The notes: generated from the letters alone by a model not told the origin. DNA of 64,000 nt from Perognathus longimembris pacificus (GCF_023159225.1 NC_063168.1:61235398-61299397), one strand, 5' to 3'. Shown: positions 1 to 12,618, counted from the first letter of the stretch. Made by a program: numbers and translations.

Positions 1-389
1 ATAGCTGGATGACCACCATACCCACCATACCCAGATATGGTTGAGATGGGGTCTCACTAACTTTTTGCCAGGGTTGGCATGGAACTGAAATTCTCTATGC
101 CAAGCCTTACAAGTGTTTTCATTGCTTATGTAGTACTTGTACAAGTCTGATCAATCCCTAATTACTGATTCTTTTGGATATTTAAAGTATTTGATATTAA
201 TAATATTATATTAACACAACTCCACATACAGTACTTTAAAATATACTTTTGATTTTCTGAATATTCCTACCATAGTAATTTCTGGTCTAAGGACATGTTT
301 CCTTTTAAGGGTTCTGATATATAGTCAAATATATATACATATATATAGTCAAGTATATATATATACATATATAGTCAAAACAAATATTT

Positions 390-628
390 GGAGTCATACT
401 TCTTGTTTTGTTTTGTTTTTGCCAGTCCTGGGGCTTGGACTCAGGGCCTGAGCACTGTCCCTGGCTTCTTTTTGCTCAAGGCTAGCACTCTGCCACTTGA
501 GCCACAGCGCCACTTCTGGCCATTTTCTGTATATGTGGTGCTGGGGAATTGAACCCAGGGCCTCATGTACACGAGGCAAGCACTCTTCCCACTAGGCCAT
601 ATCTCCAGCCCCGGAGTCATACTTCTTG
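390..628 (-). mobile_element. IDL-Geo dimeric SINE with 16-bp target duplication
   Basis: The element body is 406-612: reversed tail, Geo module (gccagtcctggggcttgg...), then ID-like module ending ccagcccc. It is flanked by the perfect repeat ggagtcatacttcttg at 390-405 and 613-628, so the insertion is intact. Confidence 0.9.
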
Positions 629-746
629 CTCAGTTATTTTGAACATATCATACAAGTGGTATTTATCTCCCGTTATAGGAAATAGTTTTGGGAAAAGAAA
701 TTATTTTGCATGGAATTAAAATATCCCAAATAAGCTAAGTCCTTAT

Positions 747-874
747 TTACTTGAAACAAATCAACTCACATTTCTTTTTTTCCCAGAGCTGGGGACCGAA
801 CTTGGGACCTTGTGCTCTGCAGGCAGGCGCTCTTCCGCTTAGCCAGATCCCCAGCCTTACTTGAAACAAATCAA
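747..874 (-). mobile_element. ID-like monomeric SINE with 18-bp target duplication
   Basis: The body is 765-856, only the tRNA-like left module, flanked by ttacttgaaacaaatcaa at 747-764 and 857-874. It shows that the left module also moves alone. Confidence 0.85.
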
Positions 875-1497
875 GAATCCAGGGCTTAGAACACTGATGT
901 TATGATAAAAAGTTAGGCAATAGCATCCAGCCAGTTTAGCAGAGTTGGTAGGGCCTGGTGCTAGTGAGAACAAGTCTGAGTGCTTGGACCAGAGTTGGCC
1001 AGCCAACACTACATAGGAAAACAAACATCCTTGGCCACAGGATGCCTCACCAACCTTGGCCAACTGTCGCACAGATCTGTACTCTTGGCCAAAGGGAAGA
1101 TTGGGTGAAGAATGTGAATTACTCAGCATGAGCCATCCTAAAGTCTGGGTAAGCACCCAAAGCACATGCCTGACTGATAGGTGTGTCATCTTTCTATAAT
1201 AAACAGGACACCAGGTGAAAAAAATATGACTGGCCAACTTAAGCCCAAATCAAAGCAAGAAAGAATTGCTTCTTTTGTACTAAACTATCAAAATGCATTT
1301 ACTAAATAACTACTGCTACTAGCCTGACAAAGTCTTCACTAAAGTACAAAACATACAGGCATCTAATAACAGGTCAAATATTGAAACATATAAAGTAAAA
1401 GCTCCCCTGTCATTTCCTTCCCTACACCCAAATTCCACTTTCCAGAAGTATACACTATTGCATTATACTATGTTATACTACGCATTACCTTTTCAAT

Positions 1498-1903
1498 CTT
1501 TGTTTATTTGTAGCTCTGGAAATCAAACCAAAGGTCGTGTGTGCTAGGCAAGTGTTCTACCACCAAACTACAGCCCAGCTCCTGTTTGTTTGGGCTTTGT
1601 TGTTGTTGTTGTTGTTTTTGTGCCAATCCTGGAGCTTGAACTCAGGGCTTAGGTGCTGTCCCTGAGTTTGTTTTCTTTTTCAAGACAAGCACTCTACCAC
1701 AGCTCCACTTATGTTTTTTATCTTTTTAAACTGGAGATACGACTCTAGCATACACAAAGTCCTGGGTTCAATTTCTCAGTACTACTTAAACAGAAAAATC
1801 CAGAAGTAGTGCTGTGGCTCAAGTGGTAGAGTGCTAGCCTTGAGCAAAATAAGGTCGGAGACAGTGCCGAGGCCCTGAGTTCAAGCCCCAACACTGGGAA
1901 AGG
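1498..1903. mobile_element. Cluster of decayed ID and Geo SINE fragments
   Basis: Minus-strand ID-like remnant at about 1510-1580, minus-strand Geo remnant at about 1615-1790, then a plus-strand Geo module at 1801-1903 ending cactgggaaagg, which runs straight into a GGAA tract. Confidence 0.65.
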
Positions 1904-1998
1904 AAAGAAGGAAGGAAGGAAGGAAGGAAGGAAGGAAGGAAGGAAGGAAGGAAGGAAGGAAGGAAGGAAGGAAGGAAGGAAGGAAGGAAGGAAGGGAA
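1898..1998 (+). repeat. (GGAA)n microsatellite on a SINE tail
   Basis: About 100 bp of almost pure GGAA starts at the A-rich tail of the preceding Geo module. Confidence 0.95.
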
Positions 1999-2000
1999 GG

Positions 2001-2101
2001 TCTCACAGACTTCCTTGTCTGGGGCTGTCTTTGAACCACAATCCTCAGATCTCAGCCTCCTAAGTAAGTAGGATCAGAGGCGTGAACCACTGGCGCCTAG
2101 C
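2001..2101 (-). mobile_element. B1-like SINE fragment
   Basis: Reversed B1/7SL-like sequence containing cctcagatctcagcctccta and a gtgaaccactggcgcctagc end. Confidence 0.65.
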
Positions 2102-2153
2102 TATCTCCTATCTTTTCCATCTTAAATGCCTTATGTGTTTATTTTCTTCCTTA

Positions 2154-2155
<2 letters not shown>

Positions 2156-2194
<39 letters not shown>
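2156..2194 (+). repeat. (TG)n microsatellite
   Basis: About 20 TG units. It is the CA tail of the minus-strand SINE that follows. Confidence 0.95.
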
Positions 2195-2196
<2 letters not shown>

Positions 2197-2495
2197 TGTG
2201 TGATAGGGTTTGAACTCAGGGCCTCATGCTGTCTAGGCAGGTGCTCTACTGCTCTAACTTCTTTTTCACTGAGTTATTTTTATATAGGGTCTTACTTCCT
2301 GTCCTCATATGTACCAGGACCAAGATCTTCTATTTTTCCATTCTTATGGTGGCGGGGATGACAGCTGGGGGCTACCATATCCAGCTATGGGTTGAGAAAG
2401 TACCTGGTGAACTTTCCTACCTGATTTCAACCTCTCCTCCTGATCTCAACCTCAAGTCCCTAGGGTTACAGGCATGAGCTGCCAGCACAGGATTC
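2195..2495 (-). mobile_element. Old composite SINE (Geo/ID module plus B1-like module)
   Basis: Reversed module with gtttgaactcagggcctcatgc, a middle part, then a B1-like end with cctagggttacaggcatgagc. It is diverged. The frame at 2226-2477 inside it is a shadow. Confidence 0.6.
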
Positions 2496-5400
2496 CTGAA
2501 ATTTACATAGGAATTTAAATTTATTTGTGCTCCCCACTGGAAGAACTTGGCCTGCCTCCTTAATTACTCTGTAATTGCCATTAGCCAAAATGACCTTCCT
2601 TTAGCACTCATCATTATGCAAGGGTTTTTTTTTCCCCTAAGATGAATAGCTCTAGTCCCCTGTCTCCTGTGTCTCATGTGTGTAGAAGGTGATCTGAGCG
2701 GTTAAGGTACACCTCTAACACCTTAGGTGGTAGAAGTGAATGAAAGCTACATTAGTTTTACTCACAATCAAGTGCACAGCAGTTTTTCCATTTAAAACTG
2801 AGATCATTCCCTATACTGGTCCCTACAACTAGAGAACTAACTACTCCATGACACACAAACACACCAAGTCTGTGCTGTGCTACAGTCAACTGCTTGTGCC
2901 TGACCATTCTTTCAGATAACCAGGTCAGCTGAATACATGGAGACAAAGAGGCATTTCATATACACTCTCTCCTATTTTGGCAGTTGAAATAATACTGCAA
3001 GTGCCAGGCCTTCACAGGACAAATCTCTCTGTGCACACCAAACACACTGTGAGGATTCTCAAGGGAAAGGGGGGGGGGTGGTACTGAATGGAACCAGGGG
3101 AAACTTAAGTCATGATAAAGTTTAAAGGCACTATTTAAAAAAATTAGACATTGGTAAATATAAGGTCATGACTGTTATCTCTCTTTTTTTTTTTTTAACA
3201 AATACTCTGCACACGTTGTTCGTTTGATCCAATAACCCTGTAAAATGGTCAGTCATTCTCCAGGCTTCCAGGTGAGGAAATAAGCAGTTACATAACCTGT
3301 CCAGTGTCACACAGCCAGGGAGTGCCCCACTGGAATTTGAACTCAGATATGTCTGCTTTCAGATTTCCTCCCTTTCCTAGGATAAGGCTTAGAAGTCCCT
3401 ATGGCTCCCAGGATCCACAAAAGGTTCCATTTGAGAGCTGGAAAATAATTCTGAAATCATTCAATTTGCGTATGCCTGCTCTTAGCCCCATTTCTGCCCC
3501 CTCCATGTTGCTTCTGAAATGTAACAGTACACAGATAAGAAGCTGAAAAGACTTCAATTACCAAACTCTGCATTTGCTTTCTGTTAGTTGATGCAAATTT
3601 TAGAAATGAAAACCTTCATGAAGTCAGAATGGGTAAGGAGAAATTATTATTTTTAAGGTGGCAAGAATACATTTTTAATTAGACAGTGTCACACAGGATT
3701 TTGCCTGACTTTGCAACATCTCAGATAATTAAACAAGCTGTTGTATACAGAGCTAATTACACACTACTAAATTATTTTTATTAAAACCCTCTGGACTATT
3801 AAGCATGAGGGATGAAACAATGTAGTGGTGTAAAATTTCTAGTCTGGAAATTTGTGTTTTAATCCTGACTCAGACACTAATAACCCCAACAATCATGCAT
3901 AGTATATACAATACAAAGTGCTTTTACATACTTACTACATTTTGTTGAGTGACCTTGGGATAAATCACTTAACCTTGGTGTCTCATGTCAGAATCTGGAA
4001 ATGTGGACATTAAATTGTACTATGTGAGGTCCCTTCCATTTCTGACATCCTAAGAAGAGGAACAACATGATCCTTAGAATTCTTAGAAATATATTTGCAA
4101 ACAAATCAGGAAAGATGCATTCTGGTCATAAAAATTAGATTTTCTGTTCTGTTTCTGAGAAATACCATTTGCCTAAACTCAGATACAGGTTTCAGATGAT
4201 GTTTGCTGCTAGCTGTTTGGTCATTTTCTGGACAGTACCATATTAAGGCCTGGGTTGAATTCCAATAGAATTCCAATATGGGAACTTGCCCCACTATGCC
4301 TAACTCTAGTTGATCATCTTCCAAATGCAGCCTTTCAAAGTGGACTAGCTTGAGGGAGGGCATAGAAGAAACCCACCTTCAGAGTGCATGCCTTCTCAGG
4401 AGGCTCTGAGTAATGGCATCATCACATAGGAATACACAAACAGCATTTTTTCTAATGCAAAGATACAGAGGCCTTCAAGCCTCAACACTCCTTGCTTGTT
4501 TTAATGTTTCTGAAATTAGGAAGCACCTTGTACTCTGCATATGTATTTTGATCTGGCAGCATCAAATCATTTCACCTAAAAGTTGTGGGTACATTTCTAG
4601 TGTGTCTTAGAATTAAAGAAATACAGTCCTTCCAAGCCTTAACATCTATCACAAAGAGGTAGGTCTAATTCAGTTCAAATCATGTCCCTCTCCCTGATCT
4701 TAACAATTACCTTCAGTGACACATGAAGAGGTGATGTATAAGAAAGGTCTTAGTTCTGTTTCCTAAGAGTAGTAGTTTAAAAGGCATTCCATCATCATCT
4801 TATAAAACACTGGTATAGATTTCAAAGGCAAATTATCCCATATAAAAATCACTCTGATGTTCTGAAAACTATCCCACAGCAAACTGGAAAGGGAACATTT
4901 TACTCACACCCTCCTGATCTATCTAGCCTTGACACATTTTCTTAATTCACAACCCTCCACCCGAGTTATAACACTGATTCCCAAAATACACTCAGCCCAG
5001 GAGGAGCAGCTCTCCAACACAGCTGTCTTCTCCTGCCCTCCCCGGGTATTTCAGTGAGCTATGTGACACAGAGAGGACCACAAGAAGGAATGTAACTCTC
5101 AGGCCCCAGAGTTCCCATTGCACTACAGGCAGGTGCATCCCGCCAAACCCCAGAGTGGCATTCGGAACAGAAGAGACTGCATTGGATGGGGGCTGCAGTT
5201 TTCCCGAACTTCATCTCTATGTTTAAAACTAGGACGACAGCCGTCTTTGCTACTGTAAACTAATCTGATGGGCATGGGGGCAGGGAGTGGCTCTGAGGAG
5301 GGCTGCCAATAGGCCATGATTGAGCAGAGTCAATGAGCCAAAAAAAAAAAAAAAAATCTCCCCCTAAATCTCCAAATGAGTGGCTCCTTCAGCATGATTT

Positions 5401-6199
5401 TTAAGAGGATCTCTACTCTTTTGTAGACTTAAGTAAAAAACTTCAGTAAGACTGGCTTACATTTATACACATTTCCTAGCAGTATACTGAAATCTAGAAA
5501 CAAAAAAAATGGGTGTTAGAGAGGAAAGCAAAAGAGTTGAAAATAAAGTACAACGGGTAATTAGGAGACCTCAAATTGAGGCATGACTATTAAGAGCTTC
5601 TAACTGTGAGCGCCAACTCTCAGATTCTCACTGAGACTGTCCTCTATTCCAAGATTAGGGACTGCAAGATGAGTAAGTAGCAAACATAACCCAGGATATG
5701 ATGCAAATATGCTAGAACCCCCTATCAGATGACAACAAGCACCAAGATTCAGATGCAGGAGGCAGGGAGACAGGCCTCAGACCTATGTCATGCAAAAACC
5801 TAAATTCTCTTTCCTCTCCTCCAGGCGTCTACTATCAAAACTCCATCATAGGGTTAGTCACTCCAAGGAACTCATAGATACTAGAAATCAGGTCCTGCCA
5901 ATAACCCTCATTGTACAAATTGGAAGGCCTTGCTGTGGAAATCAGGGCTGGTTTGAAATTTCACATTATACCAAGGTTATAATGCTATGGGGTTGGGGGG
6001 GGGTGCATTTTAAAGTATTCTACAAGAGGCTTATTCCCAACAACACACGGGAAGCACCGGAACTTAAGCTCCAAACACACCCTTTCTCCCCTCCCTCTCC
6101 TCTACCTCTCCTCTCCTCTCCAGCAACATCACGCAATAGCCGGGGGTCACGAAACAGTAGCTCATCAGGATGGGACTGATCCCTCCTCAGCAAAGCCTA

Positions 6200-7470
6200 T
6201 TCTGAAAGCCTCGCAGACTCTCGGCAGCCACTTACAACTGCCCAGACCAGCCAGAGCAGGAGTGTGAGGGTAAGAATCCGGGGGGTCCCGAAAGCAGAAC
6301 GCCCCCTCCTCAAGTCTCCTCTCTCGCTGATCATTCTTTCTGGCATTCTCACTGGGGAAAGCCTGAGAGGCCAGGGGATGTCAGGCCGGGAGCAGGGAAG
6401 CGGAGAAGGGACCACCCAGGGGTAGTCTGGGAGGTGCGTGGAGTGGGGGGGGGGGGAGGCACCCCAGGCCCGGGCAGAGATGCAGCACCTCACCAGGTGG
6501 GGAGGACCCCAGGTGGGTCCGCAGGGACGCAGGGACGCCGGGAGGAGTGGCCGGAGGCCTGGTCGCCGAGGCCGCGGGGCGCCCCGAGGGACCGAGCGAG
6601 CGAGGCGGGCGGCGGGGGCAGGGCACGCGGCTGTGGGGGCGCCGGGGGAGGCGGAGATGGGGAGCCCGGTTCCCCTCCCCCAGCCCGGGCCCGGGCCTCC
6701 CGCTGACTCAGCCCCACGGCGTCGGTCGCTTGGGCCCCGACTCACAGTGCGCGAGGCGGCTCCGGCGGAGGCGGCAGGGGAGGGGGGACGGGCGGCGGGG
6801 GCGCTGCGGCTGCGGCTGCGGCTCCGGCCGGAGGCTCCCGGGGCGGAGGGTCCTAGCTGAGGCCGCCGCGGTCTCCGGCTTCAACGCACTGGGACTGCGG
6901 GGGGGCGGGGGGGGGAACCGAGCACTGCGCAGGCGCGGTGCGGCCGCCGCTGTCAGTCCGAGCGGGGCGGGGCCAGGGCACCCGCCGTCTCCCAGGCAAC
7001 CGGGCGGCGACGGGCGGACGACCGCTACCTCCACCTCGTCTTGGCAACGGCGGCGGCGGGAGGTGCGTCGGGGGAGGGGGGGGGGGAAGAGGGGGAAAAC
7101 AGTCCCTTCTGGTCGTCATGGTAACCAGGAGACGAAATCGCGTCATAAGTGTGCGGCGGTGCCGCGGGAACGCTCTTACCTTGTCGCCGTGGCAACTGGG
7201 AACAGCCCCTTCCTTCTTCCTTAGCAACCGGGCAACCATCCCTCCTCCGGTCCCGTCACCGGAGGAAGAAGCCTGCGCACCTGCTTCCCCGGGGCCCGCT
7301 GCTCGAGCCCAAAGCGCTGCTCCGCAACCCCTCCTCGGTGTGTGGCTTCCACTCGCGGCCTGCTGTCCCGCACTCCAAAGGCAGCTGCCTCCGCCTGTGA
7401 GGAGATCCGCACCTCCACCTCCGAAGGGGGCGAACAGAGTCGTCTTACGTAACTCGTCACTCACATAGAC
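6200..7470 (-). promoter_or_regulatory. MAPRE3: CpG island; probable MAPRE3 (EB3) promoter and non-coding first exon
   Basis: This 1.3-kb stretch is extremely GC- and CpG-rich, with GC-box-like ggggcgggg at about 6963, while its surroundings are AT-rich. In other mammals MAPRE3 follows DPYSL5 head-to-tail some 20 kb away and has a non-coding first exon. The island lies about 24 kb beyond the DPYSL5 3' end, which fits. Possible minus-strand splice donors are gtgagt at 6745-6740 and gtaagt at 6235-6230; which is used cannot be decided here. No EB3 coding exon is visible at 1-6200, so that stretch would be intron 1. The gene identity rests on synteny, not on protein sequence. The many frames within the island are GC-rich shadows. 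Confidence 0.6.
6987..7236 (+). promoter_or_regulatory. Cluster of RFX X-box-like sites in the CpG island
   Basis: Six copies of the half-site RGYAAC lie on the same strand within 250 bp, at 6995-7000, 7043-7048, 7120-7125, 7191-7196, 7223-7228 and 7231-7236. Three form good 14-bp X-boxes with a partner half: GTCTCCCAGGCAAC (6987-7000), GTCGTCATGGTAAC (7112-7125) and GTCGCCGTGGCAAC (7183-7196). RFX factors bind such sites upstream of ciliary and other genes. Binding here is inferred. Confidence 0.6.
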
Positions 7471-7477
7471 AGGGCAC

Positions 7478-9286
7478 GTGGGTTTCTGTCATGTGTTTGT
7501 GTTGACGCAGGGTCCCCCCCACCCCCACACCCCGCACAGCTCAGGCTGGCCGGCCTCGGACTCCAGTCCTCCGCCCTTAGCCCCCGGAGTGCTGGGATGG
7601 CAGGTAGGCATCACCCAACCAGGCTGTCTACACTTGGGTTGTGTATGGCCCCCTCTCCCGGTGCGTCTGTAAACAAGTCTTGCTTCTTCCTCCGCCCTCC
7701 TGGCAACTCATAGTCAGCTCTCTCTTTGACATGCCTGTTTTGTGTTCCGAATTTCTTACTCCAAGTCTGCTTCTAGGCCTCTCGAGTTCTTCTTTTCCGT
7801 GCCTGTTGTCTTTATTCCCACGCCTCTCCTTGGGGGGCTCCACTGTGCCCAGCCCCATTGTACAGACAGCGTCTGGCTCTCATACATGCCTTGTGAAAGA
7901 TCAATGAAGATATTCAATATCAAATCAATATCATTGTAAGCTCTCCGTCTATTACTGTTCTAGGGGATTATAACATATCTTGGCCCAAACTCTTTTACTA
8001 AATATCACTGGATTCTGCTGGCTTGTTGGCATGTCAGAGATACTGCATTCTCTTCTAGTGACTGAAAAGCATAGTCTAGCATTCTCCTCAAAATCTCTCT
8101 CTCTAGCTCTCACAGATTTCATGCTGGACTACTGATGTCAAAGCACCACAGTTGAGTCTGTATTCTTGGGGAAAAGGAGAAAGCAGATTACAGTAAGAAT
8201 ATTGTAATAAGAATAAGAAATGAAAGGGACAGGACACACACTGGATGAACACCCTTTCCTTCCATTAAACAATTCTTGGGAGAAGATTCTGGTTAACAAT
8301 AATTCCCAAGACAAATCAATACATTGGAGAATGAAACCCTAGCTTTTGCTTGTTCCTAGCCACAGCATTGGGAAATAGAAGCTGTTCCTAACTGCATCTA
8401 TAGGTAGGTAGGTGCTATAAAGACAAGTCAATTTATTTTACTTCCTTCCCCTTTTGGAGGTTCCTGCTCAGTTCATGTTTGCAGGCATGGAATTGTTGTA
8501 GACTGCTCTGAGCAATCCTGAGAAGAGACTTTGATCTTTGTATCTCCTCACCTTTATCACACAGAGGGCCAAGGATTATTCTATCACAACTTCCGATATA
8601 CCTTTCACCTAAATTCTCTACCTGCTAACATTTTAAGTGATCTATTTCTACTAAAGGAATCCCTCCAAGTTAGTGCTCTCTACCACTAGGCTAGATTCCC
8701 AGCCCCTCCCATGCCTTCTGAATCTGTATCTCCATCTAGTCTGTTCTCCCATCTCTCAGGCCTGTATGTTAGTGCCTGATAGACAGCACTAATCCCATCC
8801 TCAGAGGTACCACAGCCGGTGTATACCACAAGCTTGTGTACGTAAGTTCAGTATATTCACCTGCCCTTCCCCTTCTTGTATCCTCTGTTAATGACATTAC
8901 CCTTTGAAAAAAACCCAGGGGTGATCCTAACCCACCTCTTCTCAATTTCCTAGGCACTTTTCCATTGCTATCCATTCTACTTCTGAAATGTCTCTTAGAT
9001 CTTCCTGACTTCATCTTCCCCTCCTTGAGAACCTTAGGTCTAGGCTATGGCAAACCTCCCACTTACTTTCTCTTCTCTCCAATTCTGATCAACCCTTACA
9101 ACTATTGCTCAAAGGTTCCTTCTAGAAGATAAAGATTTTGACATAACTCTCAGGCTTAAATCCCCATAGCTCTTCCTAGTAATGTGGTTTTTGCAACTGA
9201 TTCATCTAAGTGTGCAGGGTGGAAGAGCTAAGAATAGGTACATATTCTCCAAGTTTAAATTTTGTTTAGAGATTCAGGAAGTGAGG
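7478..9286. other. Intergenic sequence beyond the CpG island
   Basis: No exon or RNA gene recognised. A reversed ID fragment at about 8668-8706 (taccactaggctagattccc) is the only repeat I can name. Confidence 0.5.

Positions 9287-9330
<44 letters not shown>
9287..9330 (+). repeat. (TG)n microsatellite
   Basis: 22 TG units directly at the tail side of the following minus-strand SINE. Confidence 0.95.
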
Positions 9331-9332
<2 letters not shown>

Positions 9333-10163
9333 CTGGTATCAGGGTGGTTTGAACTCAGGGCCTTGAGTTTGGTACAGGATAACAGAACCATGCCTCAAGT
9401 TCTTTTTGCACTGGTTATTTTTGAGATAGGATCTCACTTCCTGCCAAGACACGCGCCTGATATAATCTATTTATACTTCCCACTGTAACTAGGATGGCAG
9501 TTGGGCACCTCCAGGCCCATTTTCTTCCATGGATGTGGAATCTCGTAGACTTTTCTGCCTGGACTGGCCTAGAACTATGGTTCTCCTGATCTCATCCTCT
9601 AGAATAGCTAGGATTATAAGAATAAGCCAGGCATCTAACTAACATCTTTTATATTAAAAACAAATATACATGTGAAATAGGACACAAAACCCCATTTTTT
9701 TGTGTGTGATAGCACAAGAATTTGAACTCAAGGCTTCACAATTCTAGACAGGCACTCTACCACTTGAGCCATGCCTCAAGCCTTTTCTGTTTTAGCTATT
9801 TTGAGGCAGGGTCTCACTTTCTGCTCTGGTTGACCTAGACCACAACCTCCTAGTCACACATTCCATGTAGCTGGAATGACAGACATCCACTACGGCACTC
9901 AGCCTTTTCTATTGAGATGGGCGTTTCCAAACTTTGTGCATGGGTGTTAGTGCCAGGGCTGGGCATTCTAACTGAGCTGGTGTGCTTAGAGCTGGCACTC
10001 TATCATGTCAACCATGTCTTTAGTCTGGATTTTTTTGCTGGTTAATTAGAGAGGGAGTCTTATGAACTTTTCTGCCTGGGCTGGCTTCTGACCGCAGTCC
10101 TCTAGGTTTCAGCCTCCGGAGTTGATAGAATTATAGGCATGAGCCACCACCAGCATCTGGCTT
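9331..10163 (-). mobile_element. Three old composite SINEs in a row
   Basis: Three reversed, diverged SINEs at about 9331-9637, 9698-9905 and 9945-10163. Each has a Geo- or ID-like part (gaactcagggcctt, actctaccacttgagcc) followed by a reversed B1-like part (gcctgggctggc... attataggcatgagcc). Confidence 0.6.
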
Positions 10164-11533
10164 CAACCACTTGATTTTAAAGATAAGACATTTAGGAAGA
10201 GCTGGGCTTGAAGCCAGAATGCTGTCAACTCTCCTGCTCACTGCCTTTGGGATACTCTGAGAAACACAGGCTTTTTGGATAAAAGCTCAAGCTAGTTTAC
10301 ATGGTGAACATGCCATCCGATTCCAATTGAGCATGTCTGCTCCCTCTTTCTCCTCTTCTACACCCTACCCCACCTCATTTCTTCCTAGGTATCAGCCATG
10401 AAGGAGACCCTTTGCAATTGCCAAAGCAAGCAGTTCTGCTTGAGGCCAAGCCTGCATGATGGCATTATCCCTTCTTTCCTGCATCCGGCAAGCTTTCCCT
10501 ATTGCTCAGTTTGCAGTGAGGTAGAGGCATTGCCATGCCCAGCACAGTTACCAGCCCCATCCACTATGCACAGGACACTAGCTAAGAGTGGAGCAGGGCA
10601 CTAAAACAGGACAGCTGTTCATCACAGAGGGAGCCCTTGACATGGCTTGCAGCATTGACATGGAGGGATCCTTGTGGGTAGTAGGTAATTGTGCTGAGGA
10701 ATGAGTTTTAATTACATGCCTGGAAGTGAATGAGTTTTTACTTAGAGACTTCACGAACCCTCTGCCCACTGCAGTTCCATAAGCACCAGGCCGCACACTT
10801 CCTGGGCATGTGACTTGGGCATTGGTTTTCCTCATGTGGTTGTGATGGTTAAGTGAGATAATGTATGGACATGCTTGGCAGCGCCTGATGCACTGTAATT
10901 TTCCAAACATGGGAATGGCTGGAAATAACCCAAACCTCTCAGAATTGAGAAGTTACTCTATACTCCCTCCCCACGAATACCTTATTATTACATAGGAGCA
11001 ACTATGCACATTGAGAATTTGAAGCTCTCTTAAGACAAACCTCCTGGGAACGGTATGATTTAAGGTACCCTGAATATCTAGCAAGTCCAGCCCAGTGGCT
11101 CCCATTTCAATGTTACTCAGATTTCTGTGGAAAACACTGCCATCATTAAATAAGTAGGTGATAAAGATGTAGATTAACCTGCTTGAGTTTGTGGGGGAGG
11201 GGGGACAGGACTATTCTCTTTCTCTTCAGCTGGTGCTACTGCTGCTTAGCAGGTGCAATTGGTACACCTTTCTTAGTGGTCACAGCCGAAAGTTCCAGGG
11301 CTAAGATGGAGAAAAAGAGTGGGGGTTGGGAGGTATACAAACCTGAGCAGAAATGCTAAATCTTCCACTTGCTGGTGCCATAGCAATCCACTTACCTCAG
11401 TCTTTGCATTCATCAAGTGGGGATTGTCCTGGCAAATTCCTTAGAGTTCATAAAAGGATGAAATGAGATGATGTTTATCAGGTGTTTAGGTTGCTTGGCA
11501 TGTTGTCAACATTCAAAAAATGGTAGTGACTAT
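10164..11533. other. Intergenic sequence without recognised features
   Basis: No exon, RNA gene or repeat family recognised. The short frames on both strands have no family motifs. Confidence 0.45.
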
Positions 11534-11758
11534 TGCATTTTTAAAATTTTATTTATTTTTTGCCAGTCCTGGGGCTTGCACTCAGGACCTGAGCACTGTC
11601 TCTGGCTTCTTTTTGCTCAAGGCTAGAATTCTACTACTTGAGCTACAGCGCCACTTCTGATTTTTTCTGTTTATGTGGTGCTGATGAATCGATCCCAGGG
11701 CTTCATGTATGTAAGGCAAGCACTCTACCACTAGGCCATATTCCCAGCCCCTGCATTT
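11534..11758 (-). mobile_element. IDL-Geo SINE
   Basis: The body is 11541-11751 (gccagtcctggggcttgc to ttcccagcccc), flanked by tgcattt at 11534-11540 and 11752-11758. Confidence 0.85.
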
Positions 11759-12109
11759 ATTTTTTTAGTGAAGTTACCTCTCCTGTAGAGATATTCCCAA
11801 AGTCAGTAACATTTATTGCTACCATTGAAGTAGGGAGGCTGAGGCTAAGTAACTTCTTGCAGCCATCCTGGTGCCTCTTCTCCACCCAGAGCTGAAAGCC
11901 TGGAGGTGAGAAAGGCCATTCATTGAGATGCCTAGCTCCAGGTGAGCTAGGAGGGCTCAGCTTCAGAGAAATGCAGCTGTCATAGCCTTAGAAAAGCTTT
12001 GCTTGTAGAGAATGCTTTGATTCTGCCTTAATTAACTCCCTAAGTGACTTGAATCACTGGCCTTTGAGTAGCCCCTAAGTATACCCTATATGGAAGATTG
12101 AGGCCTATC

Positions 12110-12618
12110 TTCCCTAGGTAAAAAAGTTCTGGTGGTACCTGAGTCCATTTAAGGTCTGGAATCTTGTCTTCATGGTGGGGGAAGGTGAAGCCCTCCCCCC
12201 TCAGGTGATGGACATACCTGAATCCCTGGAAACAGGGGCAGGCACTTGGCTGATAGGTTACTAAACCTATCAGTCCAGTGCCTGGGACTGGGTGTTTTCC
12301 TATATCCCTGCTCCCTGAGCTGACCCCATTTAGGCCTGGATCAGTTTAGATGCCAGTAGGCCATGCCAAATGTTTCCATGTCCCTGTCTCCCGACTGTTC
12401 TCCGGTCACCATGGCGTCCTACCTCAGCTCACCAGTGGAGCTGAGTTGATGTGTTGGTATCGTTTTTGTTCTTTCTTTCCTTTGTGGCCTGTTTCCTAAC
12501 TGTGTTAAGTGTATTTTCTGACTGCTGATATTTGAGACAGGAACCCATCCTTTTATTAAAGACTCCAAGATTCGACTGCCCAAAATGTGGCTTCTCTGTT
12601 TTCTCACCTTACAACACC
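12110..12618 (+). mobile_element. Possible solo LTR remnant
   Basis: A TATA-like tcctatatccc lies at about 12298, an ATTAAA at about 12555-12560 and a CA-type end ccttacaaca near 12618. The order and the end resemble the LTR-like piece at 56311-56707. No clear target duplication was found and the left border is uncertain. Confidence 0.35.
12239..12284 (+). repeat. Strong hairpin, 21-bp arms with 4-nt loop
   Basis: Arm 12239-12259 pairs with 12264-12284 around the loop acta. Of 21 positions, 19 are Watson-Crick, one is a wobble and one a mismatch. Weaker pairing extends to about 12227 and 12302. It lies within the LTR-like stretch. Confidence 0.7.

Larger units (their letters stand above)
1..6199. 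other. Probable MAPRE3 intron 1; repeats in the first 2.5 kb, little recognised beyond
   Basis: Bases 1-75 look like the end of an old B1-type SINE. There is a TA-rich repeat at about 328-377, and SINEs and microsatellites up to 2500 (listed separately). From 2500 to 6200 the sequence appears unique. I see only short homopolymers (G at 3070, T at 3184, A at 5341) and no exon, RNA gene or recognisable repeat. Confidence 0.5.

Noticed and set aside
394..579. Recurrent short frames with [15 protein letters not shown] and [18 protein letters not shown] motifs across the window
   Set aside because: All are translations of the IDL-Geo SINE in one frame; the repetition is the SINE, not a gene family.
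1..6199. Search for MAPRE3 coding exons (calponin-homology start of EB3)
   Set aside because: No minus-strand frame resembles the EB family N terminus, so only the promoter assignment is offered.
6197..7468. Many long overlapping frames on both strands of the CpG island
   Set aside because: Pro/Arg/Gly-rich frames in several phases at once are the usual artefact of GC-rich DNA, where stop codons are rare.
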